Positions 39,401-52,265 of a stretch of DNA of 64,000 nt are shown piece by piece. The notes below the pieces were generated by a model. That model saw only the letters and a list, made by a program, of their open reading frames with translations, was not told the DNA's origin and made no database searches. The stretch is taken from positions 112,317-176,316 of the forward strand of contig OENT01000167.1 of the NCBI GenBank assembly GCA_900239685.1, read 5' to 3'. The DNA is from Rotaria macrura. Its lineage: Eukaryota; Rotifera; Eurotatoria; Philodinida; Philodinidae. The translations under genes and the position numbers were made by a program. How positions within the stretch are numbered: the first letter of the stretch is position 1; each line of letters begins with the position of its first letter.

Positions 39401-42400
39401 TGTGCCGATATAGATCAATGTATAATTGAAATAAATCCTCGACAAGGAATTCTCTCTCATGGTAGACCAAGTCTTATTGAAATTATGTTTATACCTCAAC
39501 AATGTGGAACATTAAATGACGATTGGCACATACCTTGTTACATACAAAATGCCATACAACCTATTTTTCTCAAATTAAACGCTGTCATGAAAGGAATGAA
39601 CGTAGAATTTCAATACGAAGACAAGTAAATGATGAATATTATTTCACTCCATGCTATATTCGATTGAATATGTTTTGTTACACAAAGTTATATGTGTAGT
39701 TAAGAAGAGAGCGATGACATCCTAAAGCAGTCCATTTCAGATCATAGAAATGTAACCAATGAGATAGAAGATCATATAATTAACTTGATGATCACGTTAC
39801 CACTAGTAGTTGAGTAAGACTTCTATGTCAACAAGAACAATAGCGAAAGTAAAGCACTGATACAAAAATGTGAATACTCTCTAGAATGTTACCAATGTAA
39901 ACTCTCTTATACATAGAGAAAATCTTTTACACCAGGGTCTATACATTTTATTTGATGTTGACATTGAATTACGTCTAGAGTCATGTTTTCATTTCAAATT
40001 TCAAATTTTATCTATTTAGTACATATCAATACGATGATAATTTAACACTTGACTTTGGTCGTGTTCCATTAGGACAAAAATCCTCTTTAGAATTAACTAT
40101 TACAAATTCAACTGATATAGAAAGTGGAATAAAAGCTAAAATTGCAAAATTTAAAACACGAGTAAGAAAAATGTGTTCTTAAATAAAGCTATCAGCATAG
40201 TATTATTTTAGCCTCTATCAGCTGCGCAAGGACGAAGTAAGAAATAAATATCGAATACGTCTTTTTCTTGTATCACTCAACTGTATGCACATATTTTTTT
40301 CTAATGAAGAAACACTAAGTTTTGAACCAACTGATCAAGAAATTGGTGTTGGTTTTCATTTGGATAATGATGATACAACTGTTTATGCATTACCACCACG
40401 TGAAACTATAACAATTCCATTATCAGTTGTTAGTTCCATGTGGGGACAGTATACTGATATTTTACAACTTCAGGTAAAATATCGTGAAATATTACGTTTA
40501 CGTCTCTGTTGACATTGTTTTTGTGTATTACGAATAGATCGATGGTATGGAATCAATAAAAGAAATTCCCATTCGAGTTAATATAAGCGGTATACCAATA
40601 AAAACGTTTTTGAGTAAAAATGAAAATGATAAAACTTCAACATTACCTATTTTACAATTTGGTTCCATGTTACATAATTCATTACCCATAATAAAAAAAG
40701 TTCATATGCAAAATATTTCACACGTACCAATACGAATCGATTGGATTATTTATGATGTAACAGACGATAAAGCCGAGAATCCGAAACTTATTGAACTTAT
40801 ACCAGTTATTGATAATAATCCATTCGATAGTTTTCTAAGTGAAACAAGTATTATGGAAAACAATGAGGATTGTATGTCTCAAACAACTATTTCAACAAGT
40901 AAGAAAAGACGAATTTTGAAATATGAATTTCCTGCTTTTATTTATCTATTGAAATGTTCGAATGGTCTTCTTTTTCGTGTCAGTAACTAATCGCTTTCTA
41001 AAAGTCTAATCAGTTCCTAGAATAGAATCATTCATACAATGCTGTTTCTTTTCTTATTTTAAAAACCATTGTTGGGTTAAAGAAATGAAATTTCCAAGAA
41101 GAAAATACCATTTGTTTTTGGAACAGCTAAACATTTGTTGAAAGAACTTTTTATTTCAGTTAGAAGCGATTTATAGAAAAAAAACAATGAACAGAGTGTG
41201 TACGGTTGATCTCTGAGTATCTGCTGAATAATTTTGACGTTGTTATCCGAACCAAATCTCTGAAATTTTATATTGAACGATTCGATTGAAAATCAGCTAT
41301 CACGACTTCCTCAGAGAAAAATGTTTTGATTATATGAAATTTGCAGGATGCAAAGAACTAGTTGCGTCTAGAAAGAAGATTTCATCTTGTTTTGAGTTTA
41401 TCGAAGAAGCCAAAATGAGATTTGATTGATGAAGTACTGTTTATTAAACAGAAAAAAGTATACTGTAGCTAGAATTTAACGTTCACTATAATCTGAATAT
41501 GTCAAAAAACTGTTGTTGAAGAAAGATATTGAAAATAAGAGCGGCCGATTCTTATTGCTGATACTTAGAAGAGATTTTGAATAAACATTATGGGAAATTA
41601 TAGATAAAGGCACTACGATACGATAAAAGCTCAAAAATCTGGTAGAATAAATCGAATTCGCGTGAAAAAGCAATGGAAACTATAACGGCATGTGATCGTA
41701 TGTTTTAGAGACAACTTCTAGAGGAAATTCAATTTTATTAGCACATTCATCGGTCAGTATGCATGATGATAAAGATGCACCATTGATTAAACTCTATGTG
41801 AAACCTTATCAAGGAAAACGATCTTCAAATACAAATGCCATTTATTCCATATCATCAACAACCAGAGTAAATAGACAATTCTAATATTGACATGAATAAA
41901 TTTGTTTTTATTCCATTTTATAATTTAGATTGTTAAACCTAGAGAACACTTTTATCTTGATGTAACTCTAACGCCACGTAATTGTCCAACAAAAGAATGT
42001 CCGATGAAATGTAATGCAAGAATTATTGGTGTATTAAGTGTATCACCCGACGTAAGAATGAATTCTTTCCATTTAATCATAGTAACATTTCTATTTCCAT
42101 AGAGACAAGGTTCACCCAATCAAGGTTTTCATCGACCTATATATTATGATCATGAAGAACAAATTCAATTTGAAATGCATGCATCTCTTGAAATGCCTTC
42201 ATTACGTGTTGAACTTGGTGATGAAGATTGCGATGCCGATGAACCCGACGCACTTTCATTTGCTGTTCCTGTTGGTAAGTCAATCTTTGAAACACTGCTA
42301 ACCACGAGCTTCTAAAGTAGATCGATACTTGTGTTGTTCTTCTTTAAAAATCATGTATTCTTGTTTAAAACATCATAATTCGATACTTTTGTCCGAAGAC

Positions 42401-44649
42401 AACTCATAGAGAGTTTATGATGATACGAAATTATTATTAGATCATGCCATAGAATTTATGAAAAATTCCATGTAGTTCAGAAAGAATTCATAGGAGTTGT
42501 TTCACTACGAATCATCGTTGAATAGTCAATTTGATGATGTGACATATCTTTTCCGTTTTACTTTCTATTTTTGATGATCACCCTATTCTATATGCATTCA
42601 TTAGATAATCAGAATTCAAATGATATAGCAATATTCGGAGCTGTATATGTCAGAGGGCGAAACATTTATTCTATTCATGGTGAAAGTCATCACTTCGATT
42701 TCGTAGCAGTTACCTTTCAAATATTAAGATCATATCTTTTATTTTTGATAAATAATCCAAAAAAAAACTTCACATATAATTAAAATATATTGATTGCATT
42801 TTATATTTTCTACTAGGTGATATACTGTCATGTCAACCGAATCTATACAATTGTACGGTACCATCACCAACGAAATCTTCATCAAGAGCATCAGCTAAAT
42901 CATCATTATCAGCTCGAAATCGTCATCAAATAACCTATACACGTTCATTAAATCTACTGAATACACGACAATCGACAATACCATTCGAATTCGCCATATC
43001 AGATTCATCGTTTCTCTCCATACGACCATCAATGTTAACAACATTAACAGCACAATCAAAAGTTAATGTTCAATGTCATTTTCATTTAACAGCAGATTTT
43101 ATTGAACGTTTTCGTACAAAAAATTTACAAAAGGATGAATCTTTATCATCGAAAATTGAAGAACAAATAACAACTCAACATGGACGTCGTATACATTGGC
43201 GTGAACAATTAGCTATTAAATTTAAACAAAACGAAATGGAACAAATCATACCGATTGATATTCGTTTATACTTTCCAATTTTAACTGTCAATTGTGATCG
43301 TATTGATTTTGGTACATGTTTTCTTGAACAAACGAGACAAAAAGAATTCATTCTAAAAAATCCAACGTGTTCATCTTCGGCATGGTCTATACGAAAAAGT
43401 AATTTACGGCATATGCACTCATTTATTACTGAAAATTATATTGAGTGTTAGGATGTCAAAATTTATAAGTCATGATAAATATGCTCTTGATTAAAACTCG
43501 AAGATTCCTACTGATTATTACTAAGGTTATGTAGTGAAAATATTTTCACCTCGACATTTTAGAATCGACACTTGTTCTTACTAAACCCGTACTGATTATC
43601 AATCGTATTTCAGTCGTTCGAAAATTGTACACAAGTTTTGTTTGATTACAGTTAGTTATTTTAATGAAGCTTGACTTCTCAAACAGAAGCAACTATGAAT
43701 ATATAACAATCAAGAGTTCTGATAGATTGACACATCATCCAGATAGAAAAAAACATTTTCTGAAAATATTTTCACTACGATACCGAGTAGCCCTTAAATA
43801 CGAATGTTCTAACTGGTTACAAATTATGACTATCAAATAGATAACGGATTAGAATCAGTGTAAAACATAGGCATCGAATATGATACCTTAAACTTACAAC
43901 CGATTTTCTAAGTAGTCCAATTTTAATTGCAGAACACGTCAAAATATTTGAAAATATTTCTAAGAGAATATGAAAATGTTAATTTGACGAACATTAACTT
44001 CTACTACGAATTGGCCTGTTGCGTCCATATTTTCTTTATTGTTGATTCTGAATATGATATGACTTTCTTTTTCTAACTTAAATCTGATAGATAAAATTAT
44101 AACATATGAAATTGGTATCTATGCCTGTATTATCTATCATTGTCCAAAAACCTATTGATATCGATAATCATGGAAAAATATCTGTATGATTTATTTTTCA
44201 GGAATAAAAAGAAAAAAAAATCTCAAATATATATTGTAACTTGATGGTTCTCTCAAATTTTCTCGTATGAGATGTCCGTAAATTTATGAACAAATTACAG
44301 TCCAATCTTATTCATCCTTTGATTGAATCTCATCCTTACGATTGAATATAGATTCAAACCATCTAAAACAATATATCTTAATAACTATTTCATTTTAGTT
44401 CAAGCTAATGTTGCTGATGCTTATGAAGCATTTCGGATTGAACCCAAATGCGGCATATTAACAACACAACTCAATTCCAAAGATAAATCAGTTCAACAAG
44501 TCATATCCGTTTATTTTACTGCTCGACATAATCAAACATACGAATGTCAATTATCAATAGAAGGTCTTCTTGGTGAACCACCCATATCCGTATTTTTAAC
44601 TGGACAAGGTTCATACGATGGAAAATATGAAGCAATTCTTGATATTTAA
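33472..44649 (+). CDS. DLEC1: DLEC1 (CFAP81-like), ciliary protein with ASH/MSP-type domains
   Basis: Twenty-seven exons fit in phase to 1674 residues (human about 1755): 33472-33713, 33777-33988, 34048-34158, 34222-34292, 35170-35357, 35419-35762, 36033-36173, 36241-36417, 36487-36649, 37028-37223, 37310-37508, 37574-37689, 37762-37855, 37917-38047, 38104-38229, 38935-39086, 39167-39320, 39395-39624, 40020-40161, 40212-40236, 40310-40473, 40538-40898, 41709-41866, 41929-42051, 42103-42274, 42817-43398, 44399-44649. Family landmarks include TPYF, RRPPPVLT-like RPPPVLT, DCGYWLVGG, SWPAVSFK, FELAP, FHWG, MWGQY, DFGTCF and the ending EGLLGE...LTGQGSYD. The N-terminus has a helical stretch, followed by repeated immunoglobulin-like ASH domains. 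DLEC1 is a motile-cilium protein linked to axoneme or basal-body transport. Exon 20 is only 25 nt. Several introns (870, 705, 810, 1000 bp) are long for this genome. Confidence 0.93.
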
Positions 44650-44690
44650 ATTGGATACAAAGAAGCGAACGATTTTGCTTTTTTTTAAAT

Positions 44691-44712
44691 TTTATTTTTA
44701 ATTTTCAATAAA
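44691..44712. terminator. crossing polyadenylation signals of two convergent genes
   Basis: AATAAA on the plus strand at 44707-44712 follows the DLEC1 stop by 58 bases. TTTATT at 44691-44696 reads AATAAA on the minus strand, 77 bases after the stop of the CARD gene. Each signal lies beyond the other, so cleavage 15-25 bases past each would make the two mRNAs overlap by about 50 bases at their 3' ends. A TA microsatellite lies beside them. Confidence 0.6.
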
Positions 44713-44772
44713 AACGTGAAAAGATCTCATTTGATATATATATATATATCTAGATGAATGAAACCAAAACGT

Positions 44773-47700
44773 TTAAGTTTCCTTATTTAATTTCATGGGT
44801 ATAGTATTATGTTTAGCTTTTTGTTGAATATGTAATAATGTTTGAAGACGATCAGTTGTTTGTTGAAATTTAGTTAATTCTTGAACAAATTGCTCTATTG
44901 TATGTGTTGGTTCTTGATGGATTAAATTCAATATATTTACGTGCTTTATCTGACTACAACGCCATTCATCTAAATCGGATCGAGCTTTATCAGCAGCAAT
45001 TTTAAATCGAGGTGATTCTTCAGCTTGTTCATTTTCAAGGTGAGAATAACATTCAATAAGACTTTCAAGTACCATACTAATCCAACGAAATGATTGAGAT
45101 TTTGTATCTTAAAAACGAATACGAACATCAAACAGAAACATGCGTCAACATTCATCAATCAATTTACCTAAAGATTTGGCAACGTTTTGAAACAATACTA
45201 ATGCTTGTTCATAGTAACATTGTTGTTTATAAAGTAAACCTAAACTTGCTTCAGTCACAAGATAATGAAAACTATTCGGTGGTAGACAAAGTTTATAGAT
45301 TTGTAAACATATATTCAATTCTTGTTCAGCTTCTTGATACCTAGAAAAATAAACATCAGTTAGATTCATAAATAGAATGAGTACAAAACAAATAAGAATT
45401 ATGCTTGATTCACATTTTTTTACTAAGATATGTTGCTGATTGAAGTCGATGAACTTGTGCTACTTTAAAACTGATTGAACCGAATATATCTTGTGCAATA
45501 AAAATACAATCAGTAAGTAATTCCATCGCATCTTCAAAATTAGCATTGTTTTCGGCTGTTATATTAGCAGCTATTTGTGCTTGTAAAGCATGAGCTAAAC
45601 TCATTTTAAATGGAAATAAACGTATACGATCTTCGACACCAAACCAATCTTGAGCAATACGGAATGCTTCATGCGCATGATGAACATAGTCAGGTAGTGA
45701 TAGATTATTTATTGTAGTATTCGAATAATAATTATCATCGTCTTCATAAACAGAATCTTGAATGATTCGACGATAGTGAGATGCCGAAGCAAGATTAATC
45801 AAACTCTTGGATAAAGCTCGATGACAATGAGCAACGACCAATGATTCGTAACCGTATACAATACGAGCACGATCAAGTGAATACTAAAATTGATATGATC
45901 AGCAATTGAAAAAATATCAACATTTAAAATCTTTGAAATTTTGATTAGAATCAAAGAAAGATTTTTCAAATATATTGATTTCACATGTACTTTTAGTACA
46001 TGGTTGGAATTTACCGAAATATCTAACTAATGAAATCTATAATCGATTAAACTCAGTTACACACTGCATCATGTTATGATGAACATTCACTTAATGATGT
46101 GGGTGCCCTCGAATTTCTCCTTATTGATAGTTTATCACTGTCGCTGCTCCAATCAATTATAGAATAGTATCTATCTGTAAGATCATGATTCTAGCTGTTT
46201 GTTTTTGATAGGAAAAGATTTCGTGTATAAATTTTATCAATCCTTGTAGATGAATTAAATTTCAAGAATGCAGTACTTCAGGGAAGAAAGATACTTGAAA
46301 GAATAAAATTTGTACCATAATTGATTTTGTTTGTACACGTTGTTAAGTCAACTCTCTACTTGATCTTAGTGAAATGACAACATTTGTGTCGATAAAAACA
46401 CGACACACACACACACACACTAAGCCACTCTTCTCGATTTTATTCTCCATGAATTTCTTCTTTTATCAATTCATTCATATTTGTCTAGATGATTCAGTAG
46501 TGTCGTTCTTTTTCTAACACATATTTTACATAATAAGTCAAGAATGCAAAGTTGAATGTTACTGTACCTGTGCTAATTGCACGGAAGTTCGATCTTGAAT
46601 AAATTCATTCGAATATTGAACTAACTGTTGCAGTGCATGAATAAATTTTGGACTATTTCTACCACAATATTTCCTATCGAAGACAAAAGAAAAGATTAAA
46701 TAAGAAAATAACTTGTCTACATTCAATTATAAGATGGGAGTTTTACGCAGCATATTGAACAGCCATGACAGCTGTCATTTGTGCTTTATTCATAATCCAT
46801 TTTGATGTTAAACCTTGTGTAAGCGAACAAAGTAAATCAATAATTAACAAATGATTATTTTTGTCGACCAGTTTAAGACCTCTAATAATCAAGAACATCA
46901 TTAATAAATGATAGAGAACAAAAGAAAAACAAATTACTTATAACAATATTTTATACAGGCATCGAAATTTGCATCTTCATAAGCAGTTTGAGATATTGTT
47001 GAATATAACCAAGCATAATTATCTTTCTCTATCTCTGTTATAAATAAGAAAAATTTTTAAAAATATATCTCTATTGAAATTGATTGTTGACTTACCTATT
47101 CCAGTTGCTTTAAGACTCTCAGTTATTTCATTAGCTGCTTCAATTCTTGCCCATGCTTGCTGTATTTGAAAACTTTGATTATGAACTTGTACAAGTGCAC
47201 AACATCCACGAAATAGATATGTCCATATGAGAGATGTTTGATCGTGTTGTTTAACTTGTTTGGTTATTGATTGTAAAATGCATTCGATTACTTGTAGACA
47301 AAGTTCATATCGTCCATAATTATATAAAAAATGATAAAATAAGAAACCATTTTCAACAGTTTTTATTATATCATTTCGTTGATGAAGTGAACTTTCTAAT
47401 GCTTGAGTAAATTCGCGATCATAATATATACCATAAATGGATGAAAGTGAATAGAAATATTTATAAAAATGATGTTGATGAAGGGAATCACCAAGAAATA
47501 AATCAATGATTTGTGTGTCAAAAATATTTTGTTTCGATAAAGATTTTTCTTCTTTCATTAAATTAATTAACAATTCAATACGACACATATTATCGAAAGC
47601 TCGTTGTTCCGTATTAAGTTGTTCAATATCATAAAAATGAGTTGAATGATACAATTTTTCAAATAGACGTTCAGGGATCTAGATAAAAACAAAAGGTAAA

Positions 47701-49235
47701 AGATTAAATTCGAAACTTGGATGATCGACCTATCTACTTCAGAAACCAACTATATAGATAGAAATTTTAAGTTGCGTGCCTCCCCCCTCCCCCCTCATCA
47801 CTATTTCCATTGTCTGTAATAGATCTGATAGCAATTGTTGCTCATATCCAATCACAGATCGTGTATTAATAATATTTCATTACATTTGCAACTTCGTTCA
47901 ATCATATTTCAAAACAATACAGCTGTCTGAAACATTGAAAGTGCATATTAATTAAAATTTTGAGATCAGAATTGATAGACTTTCAAAATTGGAGAATTAT
48001 TTAAAAGGTAAAAAGAAACCACAAACAGAACTTGAGTGTTTATGTAACGGAATAGACGATTCATAAACTCAATCATGATGATAGTTGTAAATGAAATATT
48101 AATTTATGAATCTGTGATGATTCTCAACTCGATTTTGTCAGATAAAAGTAAAATTTTTCAAAATTCATAGTGTGATCTTAATGTCAGACGTCAACAAGCA
48201 ATGGATATGTTTTCCGGATATTGTTCTTAATTATGAAGACTTTAAATGCAGAGAAATATCTTTCTAATTCATAAAGTACTTGACAACGGTTGTTTTAAAA
48301 ACGAAATGCAAAGTTTTGTTCGAAAAATTGAAATTACGTGTTCATCATAGAAAGCCCTGTGGCTTTTCAAACAGAATGAAGACAGTAGGTCACGATCTTC
48401 TATTTTCGTTTGGTGACTTCTAATTACCTTGATATTATGATTCTAAATATTGAACAAACAACATTATATTAAAATCAATAGATCCTATGACTTCCTAAGG
48501 AAGTAGACTATTTTTTCGTCTGATTTGTTCGATTTTGTTTTTCAAAATATTTATACAAGTGAAATGTTGTCTAATATGAATGTGTGTGTGTAAAGCAATG
48601 TATAAGATAAATGAAGAAAGTGTTCTTTTTTCTTTTGATAAAATAAACAATTACATAAGACATACTCGTGAATGATACGTAAGATTGTCAATAACTTTTT
48701 CGAAGGTACCTTCAATAAAAGCTCTATTCATTGCATATCGATCAAATTCAATATTTTTTATATGATGTATTTTATTTGAATTTTTGTTTTGTTCATTAAA
48801 TTGTTGTTGTTGAATTTTTTCAGTTAAATCCTCATTAATATTTTCTTGATGTTCATCTGTTTTATTATTATTTGATCTATCAATAAATGTTTGCAATTGA
48901 GAATGAGCAATATTCTGTTCACGAATAGTTGTATTATCAAGTGCAGTTACAAGATCACCATAGACAAATGAATTTTCAAGTAGAATACTACGAAATAATA
49001 TATACCAATTCACTGGACGATGAACACATTCTGTTTGTGGTCTGAGAAGGCAATCAATTAAACGGCGTGCACGATCGATTCTTGATGTACCTTGATCAAT
49101 GTATTGACCATCATGATCTGCAGAAATAATACGAGCACGAATAAGTTTAGGAACGAGTTCTTGAGTATCAATCTGTTGAATCAATTCAATACGGTTGATA
49201 CGTAAACGACATGCATTAGCACTATCACGGTCCAT
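44773..49235 (-). CDS. CARD-like domain fused to an APPBP2-like TPR/helical repeat protein
   Basis: Eight exons, minus strand: 49235-48666, 47678-47096, 47034-46938, 46881-46747, 46673-46568, 45883-45414, 45340-45168, 45107-44773; 822 residues in continuous phase. Residues 5-101 look like a CARD: six amphipathic helices with the typical IDTQELVPKLI and RARRLIDCLL spacing. Residues 105-165 form an Asn/Gln/Glu-rich linker. From about 168 the sequence follows amyloid-protein-binding protein 2 (APPBP2/PAT1): a VIDNLTYHSR...FEKLY start, a helical middle, and C-terminal TPR units (YQEAEQELNICLQIY, YYEQALVLFQNVAK) ending in SLIECYSHL. APPBP2 binds microtubules and cargo and is a CUL2 substrate receptor. 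A CARD would add homotypic docking to apoptotic or innate-immune adaptors (inference). Known APPBP2 proteins lack a CARD. Domain calls rest on helix pattern and recalled sequence. Confidence 0.8.
46403..46420. repeat. AC dinucleotide repeat
   Basis: Nine AC units in the fifth intron of the CARD/APPBP2-like gene. Confidence 0.85.
47779..47795 (-). repeat. G-rich tract on the transcribed sense strand of intron 1
   Basis: Two C6 runs separated by T on the plus strand, so the minus-strand transcript carries G-runs of six. It stands out in AT-rich DNA and lies about 100 bases upstream of exon 2 of the CARD gene, on its intron side. It could form a G-quadruplex-like structure. Confidence 0.5.
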
Positions 49236-51257
49236 CTTTTTTCAATTAAACGTATGCGATGCGTGTACACACACGTATTCTTCAGTTTTTTTTAATGACG
49301 TATGAAAATTTAATGTTGATTGATGCCGATAGCGGTGACAATTGTGTTGGTGACAATGAAAGAAAGTAAAAAGAAACTGCCTTTGTTTTCAAGCAAAATA
49401 CTGGCTCGGTGTCGTTCATGTTTTCTTTTAGTTCTCAATTACATAAACTCAGCAAAAGAAGTGAATTTTAGAAAGAAAAGAAAGAAGAAAAAAATGCGTA
49501 ACACACTCATTTTCTGTCCATTTTTTAAAATGATTTGTGCGGCATTTCGAAGCATAAAATTCAAAAGAATTTATATTGTATTTAAAAAGTCATCTATCAA
49601 AGAATGATTAAACTAACTATATTTATTTTGTTGAAATAAAAGATGTTTTGATTATTTGCCTAATGAAATTTCAATTTGTTGTACGTATTAAAAGGGAACA
49701 TGTAGAGTAATGCTTCAGAAAAGAGATAAATATTATTGAACTTTAGAATACAATCGTGTGGATGATATGCATTGAACTTTCATTCGTATCGAAATAATAA
49801 TAACTATTCTTATTTGTCTCTCTTAACATTTTCATTCATTCAACTCCAAAGAAATGAATTCAATAAAAAAAACTCCATATCTCAGGTGACACTCAAAAAG
49901 GCAAAATCCTATTTCAAAAACAAACAAAAATCCTGAACGAATAAGTTGCTCAAAGATAAATATGCTGATGTATTCGATGTCGAAATCGATAAAATGTTTT
50001 TGTGGTTGTCGATGAACCATTCAATCTATACACACATATATATATATTGCATTCAAAGATTTTATATTCATACGAATGAAAACATTGGTTCTTAAGAAAA
50101 CAAAAGTTAAAAACGGATAAAACTGAAGAGAATGCATTCACACCATAAGTTTTACATCGACTAATGAGCGCAATAAATTTCTAGTGACATATTTTCCGAG
50201 CTTACGAGAAGAGGAGTAAGGTCGAAGTGGTTTTTTATGCATTGATGATCTCAAGAAAGTATTGAAGTTTGGAATTCAAAGGGAAAAGGAATTGGCATTT
50301 CTAAAGATTGAAATAATCTCAAGCTTAAGATATATCTTGTAGAAATATTCATTTTCATTCTTGTAATTTCAAAAATCAGAAATATTATTAAAATAATTTG
50401 ATTTCTAAATATTAGTTAGTAAAGTTCACAGGACAATAAATAGCTTTCAGTAAATATTTAAGTATAGCGTATTCTTAATGTAATGTGAGCTTTGCACTAT
50501 GAAGTTGTTCCTTGTTGAGCATCCTTTCTCGAAAGTCATGGGTAGAAGAATGATTTACTCTGTGAGTCTCAGTACAAGTTGAGAGCCATGAATCTTAATT
50601 TTGCACATCTCTCGCTGTAGTAGAAATTTGAAATCGTTGAAAATGTCTAAAATAACTTGATCTAATTTGATTTCAACTATCGTAGATGTATCAATTTCGC
50701 GTATCTTTCATGAGAACGAGAACGTATAGCAATGTTGCACTATATAGAAGATATTGAAGGCACTATCCAAACTTCTAAGGAACACGAAATATTCTAGCAT
50801 GACAATAGAAATAGTGACACTTATTTCTTGTCTATTTCGTTCGTAAGAATACGAACGCCATATGTGGTGACATTTCCAAATACGATAGAACCAAACATTT
50901 AAATGCATTTGTGTTCTCGAGAATGATAACCTGAGGTGCACTACCGTTTTCCTTAAGAATGGTACACTAAAACATAAGAATGCTGATACCTTTTCACTAT
51001 GCTCTTTAAAAGAAAATCTTTCGTTCATCGTGAAAATTCGATATACTTTATAGTTTTGACGATAAACTTGATCTTTTAATGATAATATGATTATTAAATT
51101 ATCTAAACACGAAACGTTTTTTATTGTTTATTTTATTTTATTTTTTTGAACAGCTTTGTCCAATTAGTTGGAAACTGCTTTTCTTCATCTACGGTATATA
51201 TCGCAATGATAATGATCATTACTATATATAGATCTAAAACAAAGCAAACCTTATTGC
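49236..51257. other. intergenic region between the CARD gene and the glycosyltransferase group
   Basis: AT-rich DNA. The part next to 49236 should hold the promoter of the CARD gene. A Lys-rich frame at 49320-49607 (plus) and a 106-residue frame at 50708-51028 (minus) have no recognisable domain. Nothing else is supported. Confidence 0.5.
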
Positions 51258-52265
51258 CTACGTTGTTATGTTTATTATTTTAAGTCGAACGCCTCTTGAA
51301 TCAATAACAGTGAGCTGATGACAAGAATTCATGAGTTCTTGATTGAATCCATCTACTACATGAAACGAATAAAAAGTTTCACCTCTTCTCATTATGTGAA
51401 AATTATGGCCATAGGACACATTTTTCATGTGTTCTACTTTAACATGGTCATCGATTTTAAGCATTGCTGCATGAGCACATCCATCACCGATGTATTGTCG
51501 AAGTATTAAATCGTCTTTTAACAATTCACTAATAAAACTTTGAATCACTTTTGACTCATAAAACCATTTTAAACGAATAATAAAAAAATTATTGTAAATA
51601 CAGCCATCAAGTGTAGTTACATTGAGATAGCGCTCTAAGATGGGCTTCATTGGTGCGATCGGTTCCCAATACATCGATCGATACATATAGTCTAATTTTT
51701 GACGGTGCATATGAAGGAAAAGATCTTCATTGACTGTATCCATAAAATATGAATCATCATCCATTCTCATGAGATAATCATATTTTCCTTGAATGATCAT
51801 CGGATGATAGAATACATCATGTATCCAAAATCGACACATTAAACGATAACCAATTTTCTTCTCAGTACGTGATCCAGCATCTATTTTGACATTCGTATGA
51901 AAATTGACAAATCCAAATGAAATTTTTATTTTCTTTCTATTTTTCATTACACACGATAACATGTATTCACGCATAGCTGAAGTAAAGTTTTGATCATGAA
52001 ATATCACAAATGGATATGAAAAATCATCGTCAGTTGGAAAGAATTGAATAACAGAATGTATCATATTAATAGTGAGCAAAATAGATTGATTAGTACTACG
52101 AATCAAGCTCACTATGACTCTGCGATTACGCGTATCTGACGATGTACTGGGAGAAAACGTGAGTTTTATATTTTTATCCTTCGAAACAATTAAAAAGTGA
52201 AAAGCAATGCCTAACCATATAATTATTGAAGTGTATTTTATAAACAGACGTATTCGACGATTCAT
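51258..52265 (-). CDS. GT15-like glycosyltransferase, copy 1 (Kre2/Mnt1-type mannosyltransferase fold)
   Basis: Single-exon, 335 residues. A short cytosolic N-terminus (MNRRIR) precedes one membrane anchor at about 8-27 (YTSIIIWLGIAFHFLIV), giving type II topology in the Golgi. The lumenal domain opens with IVSLIRSTNQSILL and carries the GT15-type block GYRLMCRFW...FYHP, followed by YDYLMRMDDDSYF, where an Asp-rich motif stands in the place of the fungal WRVEPDVKF. Fungal GT15 enzymes add alpha-1,2-mannose to O- and N-glycans using GDP-mannose and Mn2+; donor and acceptor here are unknown. Asn-linked sites (NVT, NVS) are present. The middle of the gene is almost identical to copy 2, while both ends are diverged. 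No intron is present, unlike most other genes in this window. Confidence 0.8.
   Translation of the reverse strand: MNRRIRLFIKYTSIIIWLGIAFHFLIVSKDKNIKLTFSPSTSSDTRNRRVIVSLIRSTNQSILLTINMIHSVIQFFPTDDDFSYPFVIFHDQNFTSAMREYMLSCVMKNRKKIKISFGFVNFHTNVKIDAGSRTEKKIGYRLMCRFWIHDVFYHPMIIQGKYDYLMRMDDDSYFMDTVNEDLFLHMHRQKLDYMYRSMYWEPIAPMKPILERYLNVTTLDGCIYNNFFIIRLKWFYESKVIQSFISELLKDDLILRQYIGDGCAHAAMLKIDDHVKVEHMKNVSYGHNFHIMRRGETFYSFHVVDGFNQELMNSCHQLTVIDSRGVRLKIINITT
51478..52012 (-). repeat. near-identical tract shared with 58070-58607 (gene-conversion footprint)
   Basis: By eye, 51626-52012 differs from 58221-58607 at 2 of 387 positions, and 51478-51601 from 58070-58193 at 1 of about 124. Between them lies a diverged patch of 23-27 bp. 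Outside the tract the two genes fall to roughly half identity at protein level. Confidence 0.85.

Noticed and set aside
49320-49607. Lys-rich 95-residue frame upstream of the CARD gene
   Set aside because: Low complexity, no domain, lies in the probable promoter of the opposite-strand gene.
50708-51028. 106-residue minus-strand frame
   Set aside because: No recognisable motif, unusual composition for a protein and no splice context.
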